64,000 bases of DNA from Methanosarcina siciliae T4/M (GCF_000970085.1 NZ_CP009506.1:2728001-2792000); one strand, 5' to 3'. Shown: positions 45,521 to 54,206, counted from the first letter of the stretch. The notes: generated from the sequence alone by a model not told the origin. Made by a program: numbers and translations.

Positions 45521-45793
45521 TCAGGATGTTCTGTAAACACCATCATGATGTGCAAAATCCCAGAATATAACTTTGTCTTCCGATTCAACAATTTCAAAAA
45601 CGAGAACAAACGACTTATCAATATGTACCCGTCTCAGACCTTTCATATCGTGCCTTAATGGTTTGAAACGGTGAGGGTTGTCAAGGATTTCACTCATTTT
45701 GTTCAGCAGGATTTCAAAACGCTCTTTGTCTTTTTTTTGAATTTTTTCCAGATCTCTTTCAAGGTGCCTGCTGATTTCATACGAATATCTCAA
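45521..45793 (-). CDS. RelE/ParE-family toxin
   Basis: 90 residues, basic, with the RelE/ParE fold pattern: YEISRHLERDLEKIQKKDKERF (helix), NPHRFKPLRHDMKGLRRVHI, DKSFVLVFEIVESEDKVIFWDFAHHDGVY. Toxins of this type cut mRNA on the ribosome or poison gyrase; the C-terminal HHDGVY is common in RelE/YoeB-like archaeal members. It starts with TTG at 45793, overlapping the antitoxin stop (TTGA), so the two are translationally coupled. It sits among restriction-system debris, which fits a mobile defence island. Confidence 0.8.
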   Translation of the reverse strand: MRYSYEISRHLERDLEKIQKKDKERFEILLNKMSEILDNPHRFKPLRHDMKGLRRVHIDKSFVLVFEIVESEDKVIFWDFAHHDGVYRTS

Positions 45794-45996
45794 AGCTTTA
45801 CCCCGAATTTCTTTTCAAATTCGCTTCCCGAAATAGTCCCCTCTTTTTTGATCTCGTCCAGTCTCTCAATGTATTCTTCTCTTACAGGGTGCAGCTCGCT
45901 GTCAATCAGCTCAAGGCTTTCCTCGATTTCGAGAATTTTTGTTTTCAGGAAATCCAGGTCATCCGATATTTTCTTTAGCAGCTCTGTTTCGGTCAT
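45790..45996 (-). CDS. Antitoxin of the RelE-type pair
   Basis: 68 residues, acidic and helical, MTETELLKKISDDLDFLKTKILEIEESLEL then IKKEGTISGSEFEKKFGVKL. This is the usual shape of archaeal RelB-like antitoxins, a long helix and a short toxin-wrapping tail. The frame is open further upstream (to 46068), but that part overlaps a dead gene; a TATAAATA box near 46031 favours the ATG at 45996. Its stop overlaps the toxin start. The antitoxin would neutralise the toxin and probably repress the pair. Confidence 0.72.
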   Translation of the reverse strand: MTETELLKKISDDLDFLKTKILEIEESLELIDSELHPVREEYIERLDEIKKEGTISGSEFEKKFGVKL

Positions 45997-46064
45997 GTTT
46001 TCACATAGATATTTTGCGTCTGGATGATATTTATAAGTGGTTATGAAGGCTTCATTCGGGGTTT

Positions 46065-46358
46065 TCAAAAAAAATCTTCAACGTCCTCAATAAGTAATTC
46101 TACGTCGTCTTCAAATCCCCAGCCTATCCTTTCTGATTTTTTTCTAATTTCAAAAAGCCTTTTCTTAAACCGAGGATAAAGGTCTTTTCCTTCAGGTTTT
46201 TTTAAGAAGGTGCAGAATTTTACAAGCATGTCAATGATTTTGTTGTAGAATTTCTCGTCTATATCCCCGTATTCGTTGGTAAAACCCCCCCGTTTTCAAC
46301 ATAGAAAAGCATCAACTCCATTTTTCCTTCAAGATCCCCCGATACTTTCCAGTAGCTG
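46065..46358 (-). pseudogene. Broken DUF6155 paralogue
   Basis: Reads SGDLEGKMELMLFYVENG, a slip at a run of seven G (about 46287-46293), then NEYGDIDEKFYNKIIDML, KKPEGKDLYPRFKKRLFEI and an acidic end EDDVELLIEDVEDFF. These parts line up with the second half of the DUF6155 protein at 44843-45466 (SGDIKGTMDL, YPYFRERLHKLY, LVDDIADPNDDFF). The N-terminal half is gone. Confidence 0.55.
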
Positions 46359-46470
46359 TCAATTCCCTTTTCTTACGCGAATATCCAGATCAGAAACGTC
46401 TATTTCTCCTGAAATGAGTTTGGGAAGAATATTGCGGGTTTCTTTAATAATGTGTGGGTTAGAAGGATTG
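46359..46470 (-). pseudogene. hsdS: C-terminal scrap of HsdS specificity subunit
   Basis: About 35 codons read NPHIIKETRNILPKLISG and EIDVSDLDI, the usual last residues of HsdS proteins. Everything upstream is missing and the end is fused to unrelated sequence. It shows that a complete type I system once stood here. Confidence 0.6.
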
Positions 46471-46643
46471 CATCCAGAGTAAAGATTATTGAAGATCCAG
46501 AAGAAAGCGATGAAATCGTAAGAACGAAAATTGTTGATGCCTGCTCAAGTTCAGGGGTTTCGGCAATTAAGTTTAATCAAGGAGCTTGGTACCTGGGACA
46601 TAATTCTTTTGATGTACTTATTGAGAACTTGGAAAGAGTATAA
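46452..46643 (+). pseudogene. C-terminal fragment of an unknown protein
   Basis: An open frame ends KIVDACSSSGVSAIKFNQ and GAWYLGHNSFDVLIENLERV. The residue pattern looks genuine, but there is no start with a ribosome-binding site, and its first codons overlap the hsdS scrap on the other strand. Probably the tail of a gene cut by the same rearrangement. Confidence 0.3.
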
Positions 46644-46719
46644 ATATTGAAATATGTTTTTTCAAATCTGTTTCCTTTTTTCCCTTGACTTCAAATCTAA
46701 ACCCCAACTCTTTTCCATC

Positions 46720-47844
46720 TCAAGAACTTTTTTCTCCTTCTCCCCCGGAATTCCCACTGCCGGAATTCCCGCTGTTGACATGGTTTCTTGTATGGAGCTG
46801 CCAGTAGCGGTCGTAGAGTGTGATGATCAGGGTCAGGAGCAGGACGAAGAAGAGTGTGTTTTCGAGGTTTATTGAGCCGTCGTATGTGGGGAGGAAGAAG
46901 TCAAATAGGAGGACGAGGCCCAGGTTTACTATCGACATCACGATAAACTCCTGCATGATAGACTTCCAGTGTCTTCCGCGCCGGGACAGCCAGTGGCTCA
47001 GGGCTGTGTTTATCACGACAAAAACAGCTACACTAATAGCTAGCTGGAGGTTAGTTGCCCTCACGCCTGGAAGTATCTGGGCAAAGATTATGCCAAGGAG
47101 GGATATCAGCGCTATTTTCTCAAGCACCTGTTTGTTAATGAGGCGCTCCCGCTCCTTTTTCACTTCCTCTGGCAGGGGGGCGAGTACCGGAGCCCCTGCC
47201 ACGGGTAAGGCTTCGATTTGAAGGCCAGGACGGGTAGGAGGCAGATCCCGGATTAGCCACCAGGCCAGGCCGAGAATGAATATTGCATAAGCAATCAGGA
47301 TGAAGGCGTTTGAGGGATTGGCTTTGATCCAATCGGTGGTGTCCATCTGAGCGACGTGGATCCAGTATTCCTGAGGGAGCTTTATGAAAACCCAGATAAG
47401 GGCTGCGGCAGTTATCAGTTTGCTTTTCGTCAGCACCTTCGGGTCCCATTTCAGGCGGATGGTCTCATAGAAGATGAAGAAGTACTCGAAGGTGTTGGGG
47501 AAAATAAGAAGCAGAGGACGCAGATGTACGAGTTCGAAGATCGCAACGCCTACCAGCCGGTAGTAGAAGAGGAAGCGGTCCAGTTTGAAGGCGTAGAGGT
47601 TCGACCAGTTACGTAGGGTCGAAAGATAAGTGATACTCAGGTAATAGATGTCAAGAGCCTTGTCATATCCCTGGTAGCCTTCAAGGGGCAGGTTCGTAAA
47701 CAGCTGAAAGATAGTCTGGTCCACTGCGTCAAGGATCAGGGAGGCAAGCACGCCGGGAAGAGGATAGCGCGGAATGGAAAGCGGTATTAAGAAGCGGGCT
47801 ATAACCACAGCCCAGAAGATCACCAAATCCGAAGTTTCTACCAT
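46720..47844 (-). CDS. Integral membrane protein, unknown function
   Basis: 374 residues with about nine membrane helices: DLVIFWAVVIARFLIPL, the TYLSTLRNWSNLYAF loop, FLFYYRLVGVAIFEL, LLLIFPNTFEYFFIFYE, LITAAALIWVFIKL, AFILIAYAIFILGLAW, then a cytoplasmic stretch (EEVKKERERLINK) and three more helices, ending in a Gly/Asn/Ser tail. No transporter signature is recognised. The ATG at 47844 follows a GGGGGG site. GC content is higher than in its surroundings, like the sulfatase island further on, so it may share that origin. Confidence 0.7.
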   Translation of the reverse strand: MVETSDLVIFWAVVIARFLIPLSIPRYPLPGVLASLILDAVDQTIFQLFTNLPLEGYQGYDKALDIYYLSITYLSTLRNWSNLYAFKLDRFLFYYRLVGVAIFELVHLRPLLLIFPNTFEYFFIFYETIRLKWDPKVLTKSKLITAAALIWVFIKLPQEYWIHVAQMDTTDWIKANPSNAFILIAYAIFILGLAWWLIRDLPPTRPGLQIEALPVAGAPVLAPLPEEVKKERERLINKQVLEKIALISLLGIIFAQILPGVRATNLQLAISVAVFVVINTALSHWLSRRGRHWKSIMQEFIVMSIVNLGLVLLFDFFLPTYDGSINLENTLFFVLLLTLIITLYDRYWQLHTRNHVNSGNSGSGNSGGEGEKSS

Positions 47845-48379
47845 GAAGTTCGACCCCCCTAATCAATTTCGGCAATGTTAAGTCCGATCTGCTAAAGTGG
47901 ACCTCTCAAAATAGATCTGTTGAAGCATACCCGCTAATTCAGACCCGCCATACCCCGAAAACAGGCCTGATTGATACCCTTTTTCTTTAATTTCTTCTCC
48001 CGCTTCCTTCCGGCTATTGCTGCCAGAAAATACAATGGGAATTGTAAGATTTTGTAGTGCAGTTGCGTATATTCCTATTTTAATAAAATATGGGTATATT
48101 TCTATAAAAGTATTTCATATCAAAATACTTGCTTTAAATGCACAGATGGCTGGCCTGAAAGAGCTCCTTTCTTGAATGAGGCTTTTAAATCCTCTTTTCC
48201 TGTTGAAAAATCGGTTTAGAAGGTTCGATTAAGAATTAATGGTATTTGAGTGCAGAACCAATGTTCCTTGAAAGCCTTAAAATCCTAAAAATTAAGGGTA
48301 AGAATGTGGGTGTTATAGGGTGTTATAAGAAGGGTCATAGGGTGTTATAAGAAAGCGGATGTTTCACCGAATTGCGCCA

Positions 48380-48524
48380 CCCGAATTGCGCCTCGGGAGT
48401 ACGCGGTCCGTTTCGCTGCGCTCAAGCGGACTAAATAATAGATCAATCTGAGCCTTACAACCGTACTCACTATATTGAGTCGTCCTTGTCCCGCTCGGCG
48501 CAGGAGAGCGGTCTTTCTCAAAAA
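48380..48524 (+). repeat. Dispersed repeat, first module (copy B)
   Basis: A 145-base unit, the same length as copy A at 36204-36348, with the same CCCGAA/TCGGG, GTCC/GGAC and CCGCTC/GAGCGG hairpin arms. An extra partial copy of the first 11 bases (CCGAATTGCGC) stands just upstream. Confidence 0.75.
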
Positions 48525-48679
48525 GACAAAAACGAAGAAAAAGAGCACGTAAATAAGAATCAAAACAACATGCCAGCAATTAAAAGCTTCTGAGACGCTT
48601 GCGAGTGAAAAAGAAAACAGCAGGTCAAAAGGCAGAAATTTTGGTCTTGTTTCTCTTTAATTTCTGCTTCTTTTTCTCC

Positions 48680-48890
48680 TTTTTGTGAAGGGCCGCCAGA
48701 CAAGCTGGCGGAGGCGCTGATATATACCTGTGAATTTAAAAGACGTTTCCGGGGTTAGGAAGGTGTTCTTTAGTGCTGGGCATTTCTTCAGTGTATTTTT
48801 CTCTTAATTGCGGTGATGGTTTGCAGGACGCTTTTAATCTGGTTGGCGGGCAGGCTCAGGTCCCGTGCAGCGCAGGGACATAATAATGAA
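48680..48890 (+). repeat. Dispersed repeat, second module (copy B)
   Basis: TTTTTGTGAAGGG then hairpin CCGCCAG-acaag-CTGGCGG (48693-48711), then GATATATACCTGTGAATT. Over about 200 bases it lines up with 62490-62695. Confidence 0.65.
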
Positions 48891-49010
48891 AACTTCCAGC
48901 TCCCGGCACCGGAACAGACCAGTTATTAATCCGGGCCTACCGATGTTTTAAATAATTTCCAGAAAAACCCTGTTAAGGAAATATCCGGGGAATATGATCC
49001 GTTCAAGGAG

Positions 49011-49424
49011 GTGATACGTATTCCCAGCGCATATGATAATCGAAGAGGTTCGGTAATAGTTGACACTGATGAAGGGGTTTTACTTGTAAGCAGTTCGGGA
49101 GGCTACTATCGGCTTCCCGGAGGAAAACCTAAACGAGGGGAAGCAAGTATCCAGGCGGCAATCCGGGAACTGAGGGAAGAGACCGGGCTGCGGGCATATG
49201 AAGTGAAATATTTGTTTAAATTCCATGCGTCCAAGATTTTCCGTATCAAGGGGAAGGGAACGCCGACACCGTCAGACGAGATACACCATTTCGTGTTTTT
49301 CAAGCCTGGTAAGGATATGAAGGTAAGAGTTTCCGAAAACACACTCAAAATATTGAAAAGATATTATAACTTGAATTCCGATTCGGATCATCATGAGCGA
49401 TTCAAAAAAGGCCAGAAGTCTTGA
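49011..49424 (+). CDS. NUDIX hydrolase
   Basis: A 137-residue NUDIX enzyme, which cleaves nucleoside diphosphates linked to another group. The Nudix box is complete: GGKPKRGEASIQAAIRELRE then ETGL, with all catalytic glutamates. Around it are SVIVDTDEGVLLVSSSGGYY and ASKIFRIKGKGTPTPSDEIHHFVFF. The start is unclear: GTG at 49011 lies inside a perfect AAGGAGGTGAT ribosome-binding site, so ribosomes guided by that site would begin at ATT 49020 instead (8 bases after GGAGG). The end overlaps the next small frame. The substrate is unknown. Confidence 0.85.
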   Translation: MIRIPSAYDNRRGSVIVDTDEGVLLVSSSGGYYRLPGGKPKRGEASIQAAIRELREETGLRAYEVKYLFKFHASKIFRIKGKGTPTPSDEIHHFVFFKPGKDMKVRVSENTLKILKRYYNLNSDSDHHERFKKGQKS

Positions 49425-49578
49425 GTTTGCAGCCTACCATATGCATGCAATTGGCTACCCTATTGAGAAAGCCGAAATTGTCAGATCCGGGCTTCATAAG
49501 GAATTGAAGGAGACTAAAAAAGCCAGGGTTCCAAGGGAGGCTCAAAACGCTTCATGTCTCCGGAACCATGAAAATTAA
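49393..49578 (+). CDS. Small helical protein of unknown function
   Basis: 61 residues, MSDSKKARSLEFAAYHMHAI then GYPIEKAEIVRSGLHKELKE, with a basic C-terminus. The ATG at 49393 overlaps the NUDIX stop codon region by 32 bases, which suggests coupling. Helical and charged, no cysteine. It may be a real small gene or the out-of-frame end of a longer one; I do not recognise it. Confidence 0.4.
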   Translation: MSDSKKARSLEFAAYHMHAIGYPIEKAEIVRSGLHKELKETKKARVPREAQNASCLRNHEN

Positions 49579-49878
49579 CAGGAAATTTAGTCATGAAAAT
49601 TAACCGCGAAGTTTAACTCCTTATTTTTCAGGTATGCATTAAAGAAGAAATCTAATACCTTAATTTTCAGGGGAATATTTAAGAAGAGAACAACTTTTTA
49701 ACCTCCTTTTGTGTTTTTATTTCTGTTTATCTCTATTGAATGACATATTTCGGTTGGTTTTAGTGTCTCCAACACCGCTGCCGATCCTTGTAAAGTCCTC
49801 ATACGGTCTTCACAAGACCCTGATAGAAGCCTTATAATATCCGCACAAGATCCGCACAAACAGTCTGAGTTGATTACC

Positions 49879-51399
49879 ATGCACCCGAAAACCCGGCAAA
49901 TCCTTGAAATTTTCGAGGAGATCAACAAAATCCCGCGCTGTTCGAAGCACGAAGAAAAGCTTTCCCTCTGGCTGCAGGAATGGGGCAGATCCAGAGGCTT
50001 TGAGGTAAAAACCGATGCAGTAAAGAATGTCCTCATCAAAGTCCCGGCTACTCCGGGGTATGAAAATTCTCCCGGAATTGTGCTGCAGGGGCACATGGAC
50101 ATGGTCTGTGAGAAGAGCAAAGACTCCAAACATGACTTTTCCAGGGACCCTATCAGGTGTGTGTATGACGGGGACTGGTTGAAGGGAGATGGGACTTCAA
50201 TAGGTGCGGACAACGGGATCGCACTTGCAATCGGAATGGCGCTGGCAGAAGCCGGAAAAATAGGAGAGATAGAGCATCCTCCTCTCGAACTTCTTTTTAC
50301 GGTTGATGAAGAAACCGGGCTGACAGGAGCCAGCGGGCTTGACGAAGGTTTTTTTGAAGGCAGAATTCTGCTGAACCTGGATTCGGAGGATGAGGGCGAA
50401 CTTATAGTCGGGTGTGCAGGAGGGCAGAATTCCCGGGTTACCCTGCCTGTTGAATGGGAGCCGTTTGACTATGGAAAAGAAGGCGGGTTCGGGCTCTTCA
50501 GGCTCTCTATTGAAGGGCTTGAAGGAGGACACTCAGGGGTTGAGATTCACAGACAGCGGGCAAATGGGATTCAGTTGCTTGCAAGGCTGCTGGTAAGCCT
50601 TAAGGAAAAAACCGGACAAAAAAACCTCAGGCTTGTCTTCTTCAGCGGCGGGAATGTCCATAATGCAATTCCGAACTATGCAGAGGCATTTCTTGCCCTT
50701 CCCAGGAGTAAGAAAGAGGAGGCAGAAGCCTTTATCTCCGGGTTTCAGCAAACGCTCATGGAGGAGTATGCGGAATCCGATCCTGAAATCACTCTTGAAC
50801 TTAAAGAGGTTGAGAACAGAGTTATCTTTGAGACCGCCGGAGGTAAGGTTAAAAGAAAAGAATTGCCTGCAGCAAGGGTCTTTTCGGCAGGGACGGAGGA
50901 GAGGCTTCTCGGGGTGCTCCTCGGGTTGCCACATGGGGTCTACAGGCTCTCAGACACTATCCCCGGACTTGTTGAGACCTCAAATAACCTGGCAATAGTA
51001 AGGACGAGAGAAGATGAGGTCAAGATCCTCTCGAGCCAGCGCAGTTCTGTTATGTCAAGACTGGATGAAATCACAGGAAAGGTGGAAACAGTTGCAAAAC
51101 TTGCAGGAGCACGGGCCGAACATGAATACGGATACCCTGCCTGGGAACCGGACCTCCGTTCCGGGCTGCTTACGAAGTGCAGGCAGGCTTATGCGGAGGC
51201 TTTCGGGAAAGAGCCGAAAATCAGGGTTGTGCACGCAGGGCTCGAGTGCGGGGTAATAGGTTCAAAATGCGAGTGTATCGAAATGATTTCCTTCGGGCCT
51301 ACCATCAAAGACCCTCATACTCCGGCTGAAAGGATCTTTATCCCCTCGATTGAGAAGGTCTGGTTTTTCCTAGAAAATCTGCTGAAGAGCTACCGCTGA
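49879..51399 (+). CDS. pepD: Aminoacyl-histidine dipeptidase (PepD, M20 family)
   Basis: 506 residues of the PepD branch of the M20 metallopeptidases, which split Xaa-His dipeptides such as carnosine with two zinc ions. Metal ligands are seen in order: VLQGHMDMVC (His), GADNGIALAIGMA (bridging Asp), TVDEETGLTGA (catalytic Glu, metal Glu), NLDSEDEGEL (Asp), and FGPTIKDPHTPAE (last His). GGHSGVEIHRQRANG belongs to the lid domain. Length is normal. ATG at 49879 chosen; TTG three codons earlier is possible, neither with a strong site. It is cytoplasmic and stands alone. Confidence 0.93.
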   Translation: MHPKTRQILEIFEEINKIPRCSKHEEKLSLWLQEWGRSRGFEVKTDAVKNVLIKVPATPGYENSPGIVLQGHMDMVCEKSKDSKHDFSRDPIRCVYDGDWLKGDGTSIGADNGIALAIGMALAEAGKIGEIEHPPLELLFTVDEETGLTGASGLDEGFFEGRILLNLDSEDEGELIVGCAGGQNSRVTLPVEWEPFDYGKEGGFGLFRLSIEGLEGGHSGVEIHRQRANGIQLLARLLVSLKEKTGQKNLRLVFFSGGNVHNAIPNYAEAFLALPRSKKEEAEAFISGFQQTLMEEYAESDPEITLELKEVENRVIFETAGGKVKRKELPAARVFSAGTEERLLGVLLGLPHGVYRLSDTIPGLVETSNNLAIVRTREDEVKILSSQRSSVMSRLDEITGKVETVAKLAGARAEHEYGYPAWEPDLRSGLLTKCRQAYAEAFGKEPKIRVVHAGLECGVIGSKCECIEMISFGPTIKDPHTPAERIFIPSIEKVWFFLENLLKSYR

Positions 51400-51531
51400 T
51401 TAAAAATTTATCAATTCATCAAGCTGCGTGGGCTGCCCCCCGACCTGCAGCAGGCCTATTCCCACTACGACAACCAGCCAGACTGCAAGTATTACCAGTG
51501 AAACAGGCCGGGGTTTTCGTGATGTATGCAC
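51400..51531 (-). CDS. Small single-span membrane protein
   Basis: 43 residues: a basic start (HTSRKPRPVS), one helix (LVILAVWLVVVVGIGLLQVG) and a short acidic tail. GTG at 51531 lies 9 bases after GGAG; the frame extends to 51615 without a better start. It follows the YqhA-like gene on the same strand, so both could be co-transcribed. No family recognised. Confidence 0.4.
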   Translation of the reverse strand: MHTSRKPRPVSLVILAVWLVVVVGIGLLQVGGQPTQLDELINF

Positions 51532-51653
51532 CTTTGTCTTCTCCGATCCGACAATAAAAGATACCGGTTCCCGGGCAAAGTTATGATGATTTGCCCGGTA
51601 GTATGCGGAAAACAAACCATAAAGAGAGAAGGGGATAATTGATAATTCCGGGT

Positions 51654-52208
51654 TTAATCTTTCTTTTCGTGTGATAACATGTTTGATTTGTTGTTTGTGG
51701 AATCCGCTTCGCTCCTGTCTTTCAAACTTCCTTCCTGACCGTCCTTTACGTATGAACGTACCTTAATGAAGTAAGCAAGGGCTGCGATAGGTAAGGCATA
51801 TCCTATTCCATAGACAGCCAGGTTTGTTTCCGGGGGTTTAAAAATAACGCCCAGGAAGTTAACCCCCAGCACGACAACGGTAAGCCCCACCAGGTTCAGT
51901 TCCAGTTCCTCAATGTCATTTATCTCCAGCCAGCCTGGTAAAGGGAGCGGCTGAATAAACAGCTGGTAGAGCCCGATAGAGGTCACGAAGAGTACCGTAC
52001 CGACCAGGAAGAGATGTACTGTCTCCACAATTTCAACAATTATGTTCACCTCCGGGTTTACATCTGTCATTCCGGTAACCAGTTCACCCATAAAGAGAAC
52101 CAGATCTACGCCGCCTTTAATAAACAAAACACAGGCAGTAATTGCCAGCCCGATGACGGGAATCAGTACAAAGTATCTCATTCTGGCAATAAATTTCACA
52201 ACTTTCAT
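51654..52208 (-). CDS. YqhA family (UPF0114) inner-membrane protein
   Basis: 184 residues with about four membrane helices: YFVLIPVIGLAITACVLFI, the VEIVETVHLFLVGTVLFVTSIGLYQLFI block that marks YqhA/UPF0114, LNLVGLTVVVLGVNFLGVIF, and YGIGYALPIAALAYFIKV. The C-terminal 35 residues are polar. Function unknown; in bacteria YqhA-like genes are often next to stress or permease genes. The ATG at 52208 follows AGGGGA. It is the downstream end of the sulfatase island. Confidence 0.78.
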   Translation of the reverse strand: MKVVKFIARMRYFVLIPVIGLAITACVLFIKGGVDLVLFMGELVTGMTDVNPEVNIIVEIVETVHLFLVGTVLFVTSIGLYQLFIQPLPLPGWLEINDIEELELNLVGLTVVVLGVNFLGVIFKPPETNLAVYGIGYALPIAALAYFIKVRSYVKDGQEGSLKDRSEADSTNNKSNMLSHEKKD

Positions 52209-52335
52209 AAGCAGATTCCCCTCTCACCTTGTGAGAAATAGTTTGGCTTTCCTTTGCCGTCTCGAACACTTTGATATCGGTGGCTCTAAAGCCGCTGCAA
52301 TCCCAGGCGGAACTGGTAATCCGGAATGATATCAC

Positions 52336-52727
52336 AAATTTACTGTTCCGTCATCATCCGCTTCAGGTCCGCTTCATCGTCTTTGATCAGTTCTCCTGTA
52401 GCCCATGGAAAGTTCGGTGATGGCGGAGAGCCCCAGAGTATGGTGGTTCCTGCCTGTCAGTTCACAGCCCCGAGTAGGAGAACAGAGCGCTGTGGTCTGC
52501 ATGTTGGTATAGCGCAGGGCCCGGTTTGCCAGCCTTTCCAGGTTGGGCGTTTCGCAGATTCCCCCTAAAACTGATATCTGCCCGTAACCCACGTCGTCCA
52601 GAATAAAAAATATCACATTTGGTGCACCTTCTCCGTCCCTTGTCGGCCTGGGCCAGGCAGTTGAGGATTCGTCAAGTGTCCTTCCGATAACGCCAGGAAA
52701 AGGTTTTCCGGGCTTGTATTCTATCAA
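52336..52727 (-). pseudogene. Sulfatase gene with most of its coding sequence deleted
   Basis: The N-terminal 105 residues match the 784-residue sulfatase at 58676 almost block by block: EYKPGKPFPGVIGRT, APNVIFFILDDVGYGQ, TTALCSPTRGCELTGRNHH with the formylglycine cysteine. Then the frame breaks, and the next readable part, GELIKDDEADLKRMMTEQ (52336 end), looks like the C-terminus of such a hydrolase. Several hundred codons are missing between, so this is a simple deletion derivative. Confidence 0.78.
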
Positions 52728-52876
52728 TTCAGGTATTATTGCCCCCCATTCTTTCGGAACCTGTAATATTATTCATCGAGTCCCAGATTTTATACAGGCT
52801 CAATCTTTTGACTGTACCTGATCCCCCTTTGAGACTCCCCCATTTTTCTGCTTTCAGTCCGCTCTCACGAAACATC

Positions 52877-53794
52877 TCAGAACACTTTCTTCCAATCATC
52901 CTTCATGCTGATCACGATCCAGTCCCGTTCCTTTACCATCTGCAGCGTCTTCTCACTTCCCTCATCGTAGGCATACTCGCGCTTTGCGTCATCATGGCGG
53001 AGCAACAACGATAGAGAGTTTTGACCGCTTTTCTGTGCAAGCCACAGCATATGCAGATCTCCATCCGAATTGCCGGCAGCCAGAATGGGCTTGCGGCCAA
53101 TATGCAGCTCGATATTGACCGGCTTGCCTGCTCCGTCGTCAATAGGATCGACCAGGCCTTTCTTGCGAAAAATTACCGGTCCCTCATCAGTCATCCGGGT
53201 CTCAAATGAGATGTTGCTGCCGATAACCCGCTCTTTTGGGATGCTGTAGATCTCCTCCGAGACTGTACGCAAGAAGCTCATACCGCCACCGGACGCCAGG
53301 AAGACCTTAAAGCCGTTATCGGCCAGGTAGTGCGCGAGCTCAACCATCGGCTTGTATGTCAGATCTTTGTACAGCATGCCAAAACGGGGATGTTTGGCAG
53401 TCTCCAGGAACTCTTTAGCCATAAGCATGAAATCGTCCTGAGACATGCCGGCATGAGAATCAAAGACGGTCTTCATCAGCTCTTTAAAATCGCCGCCAGC
53501 ATGAGGATCAAGCCTGAAAAAGTAGGTCAGGTCGTCCGTTGCCGCTGCCTTAAAGTGTGGCTGGTCCAGGAGCGCAGGGTCTGCCTCAGCCATCTGTTTC
53601 AGCCGGTCTATGACAAAGAAAAGCTGAACATACATGGGCTTCTCAACCCACATGGTTCCATCGTTGTCCAGGATGGCAATTCGCTCGGCTTCCGGCACAA
53701 AATCAGCGCTTTCAGGATTTATGACGGCGTTTACGTAATTGATGATTGCTTTCTTAGCTGGTGTTTCGTTCCACAACGAGAGAATTTCGGACAT
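52877..53794 (-). CDS. HAD-superfamily phosphatase
   Basis: 305 residues. Motif I is AILDNDGTMW (nucleophile and acid Asp), motif II the ASGGGMSFL serine/threonine region, and motif III/IV AAGNSDGDLHML; a lysine lies in between (FRKKGLVDP). This is the phosphoserine-phosphatase-like HAD type with a helical cap (about residues 55-165). The substrate is unknown; in this cluster a phosphorylated or sulfated metabolite is plausible. The ATG at 53794 follows GAGGAA. A mini-ORF and a hairpin lie just upstream. Base composition is higher in GC than in the core genes, like its island neighbours. Confidence 0.85.
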   Translation of the reverse strand: MSEILSLWNETPAKKAIINYVNAVINPESADFVPEAERIAILDNDGTMWVEKPMYVQLFFVIDRLKQMAEADPALLDQPHFKAAATDDLTYFFRLDPHAGGDFKELMKTVFDSHAGMSQDDFMLMAKEFLETAKHPRFGMLYKDLTYKPMVELAHYLADNGFKVFLASGGGMSFLRTVSEEIYSIPKERVIGSNISFETRMTDEGPVIFRKKGLVDPIDDGAGKPVNIELHIGRKPILAAGNSDGDLHMLWLAQKSGQNSLSLLLRHDDAKREYAYDEGSEKTLQMVKERDWIVISMKDDWKKVF

Positions 53795-53806
53795 TGTCAA
53801 TTCCTC

Positions 53807-53830
53807 TTACTTTATTTCAGATGAAGTCAT
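53807..53830 (-). CDS. Seven-codon upstream ORF (MTSSEIK) before the HAD gene
   Basis: ATG 53830 is preceded by GGGAGGTGG at ideal spacing and runs to TAA at 53807-53809; the HAD ribosome-binding site follows at once. Whether it is translated is not known. Confidence 0.35.
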   Translation of the reverse strand: MTSSEIK

Positions 53831-53835
53831 GAAAT

Positions 53836-53854
53836 CCACCTCCCTCAGCGGTGG
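53836..53854 (-). promoter_or_regulatory. Hairpin over a Shine-Dalgarno site
   Basis: CCACC (53850-53854 on the minus strand) pairs with GGTGG (53836-53840), the second arm being part of the ribosome-binding site of the mini-ORF. It could hide that site. Confidence 0.35.
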
Positions 53855-54154
53855 TGAAAGTAAAGTGCCGGAATGTACACTCGCTGGTAAAGGCTGAAGC
53901 TTACCCTGCCGATTTGGGATTCCTCGTATGGGATACCTGCGACACTATCGTCCACCCGACGTCCTGTACGAGCGTTTCACTCCCCTTTCCAGCCGCTGTT
54001 AGATCGGAAGTCGGTTCGTTTTGGAAGCCGGCGGAAGAGTGACACCCACGAGCAATTAATTGCAGCGGATTTTATCTTCATACCCGATTCCCTTTAAAAA
54101 CGACACCTGGTGAACAACCAATTGCACCAACTCACAGACTCCGCATTCTATTAT

Positions 54155-54206
54155 CGGGCCATCGGTTGAGTACTTGAGAAACAGCGCCTCTTCAACCGAT
54201 GGCCCG
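54155..54206 (-). terminator. Perfect 15-bp inverted repeat downstream of the 496-residue sulfatase gene
   Basis: CGGGCCATCGGTTGA (54155-54169) is matched exactly by its reverse complement at 54192-54206, loop 22 bases. It lies about 180 bases after the stop of the sulfatase gene and 360 before the HAD gene. A terminator or a transcript-stabilising hairpin is likely. An open frame crosses it (54056-54271), with CPGFC and CGVC, but a coding role is doubtful. The rest of 53855-54388 shows no gene. Confidence 0.5.

Larger units (their letters stand above)
47845..49010. other. 1.2-kb intergenic region with dispersed repeat copy B
   Basis: Promoter of the membrane gene, then AT-rich DNA with a GGGTGTTATA(A)GAAxG direct repeat (48309-48353), then both modules of the dispersed repeat. 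Open frames on either strand coincide with the repeat and are not taken as genes. Confidence 0.5.
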
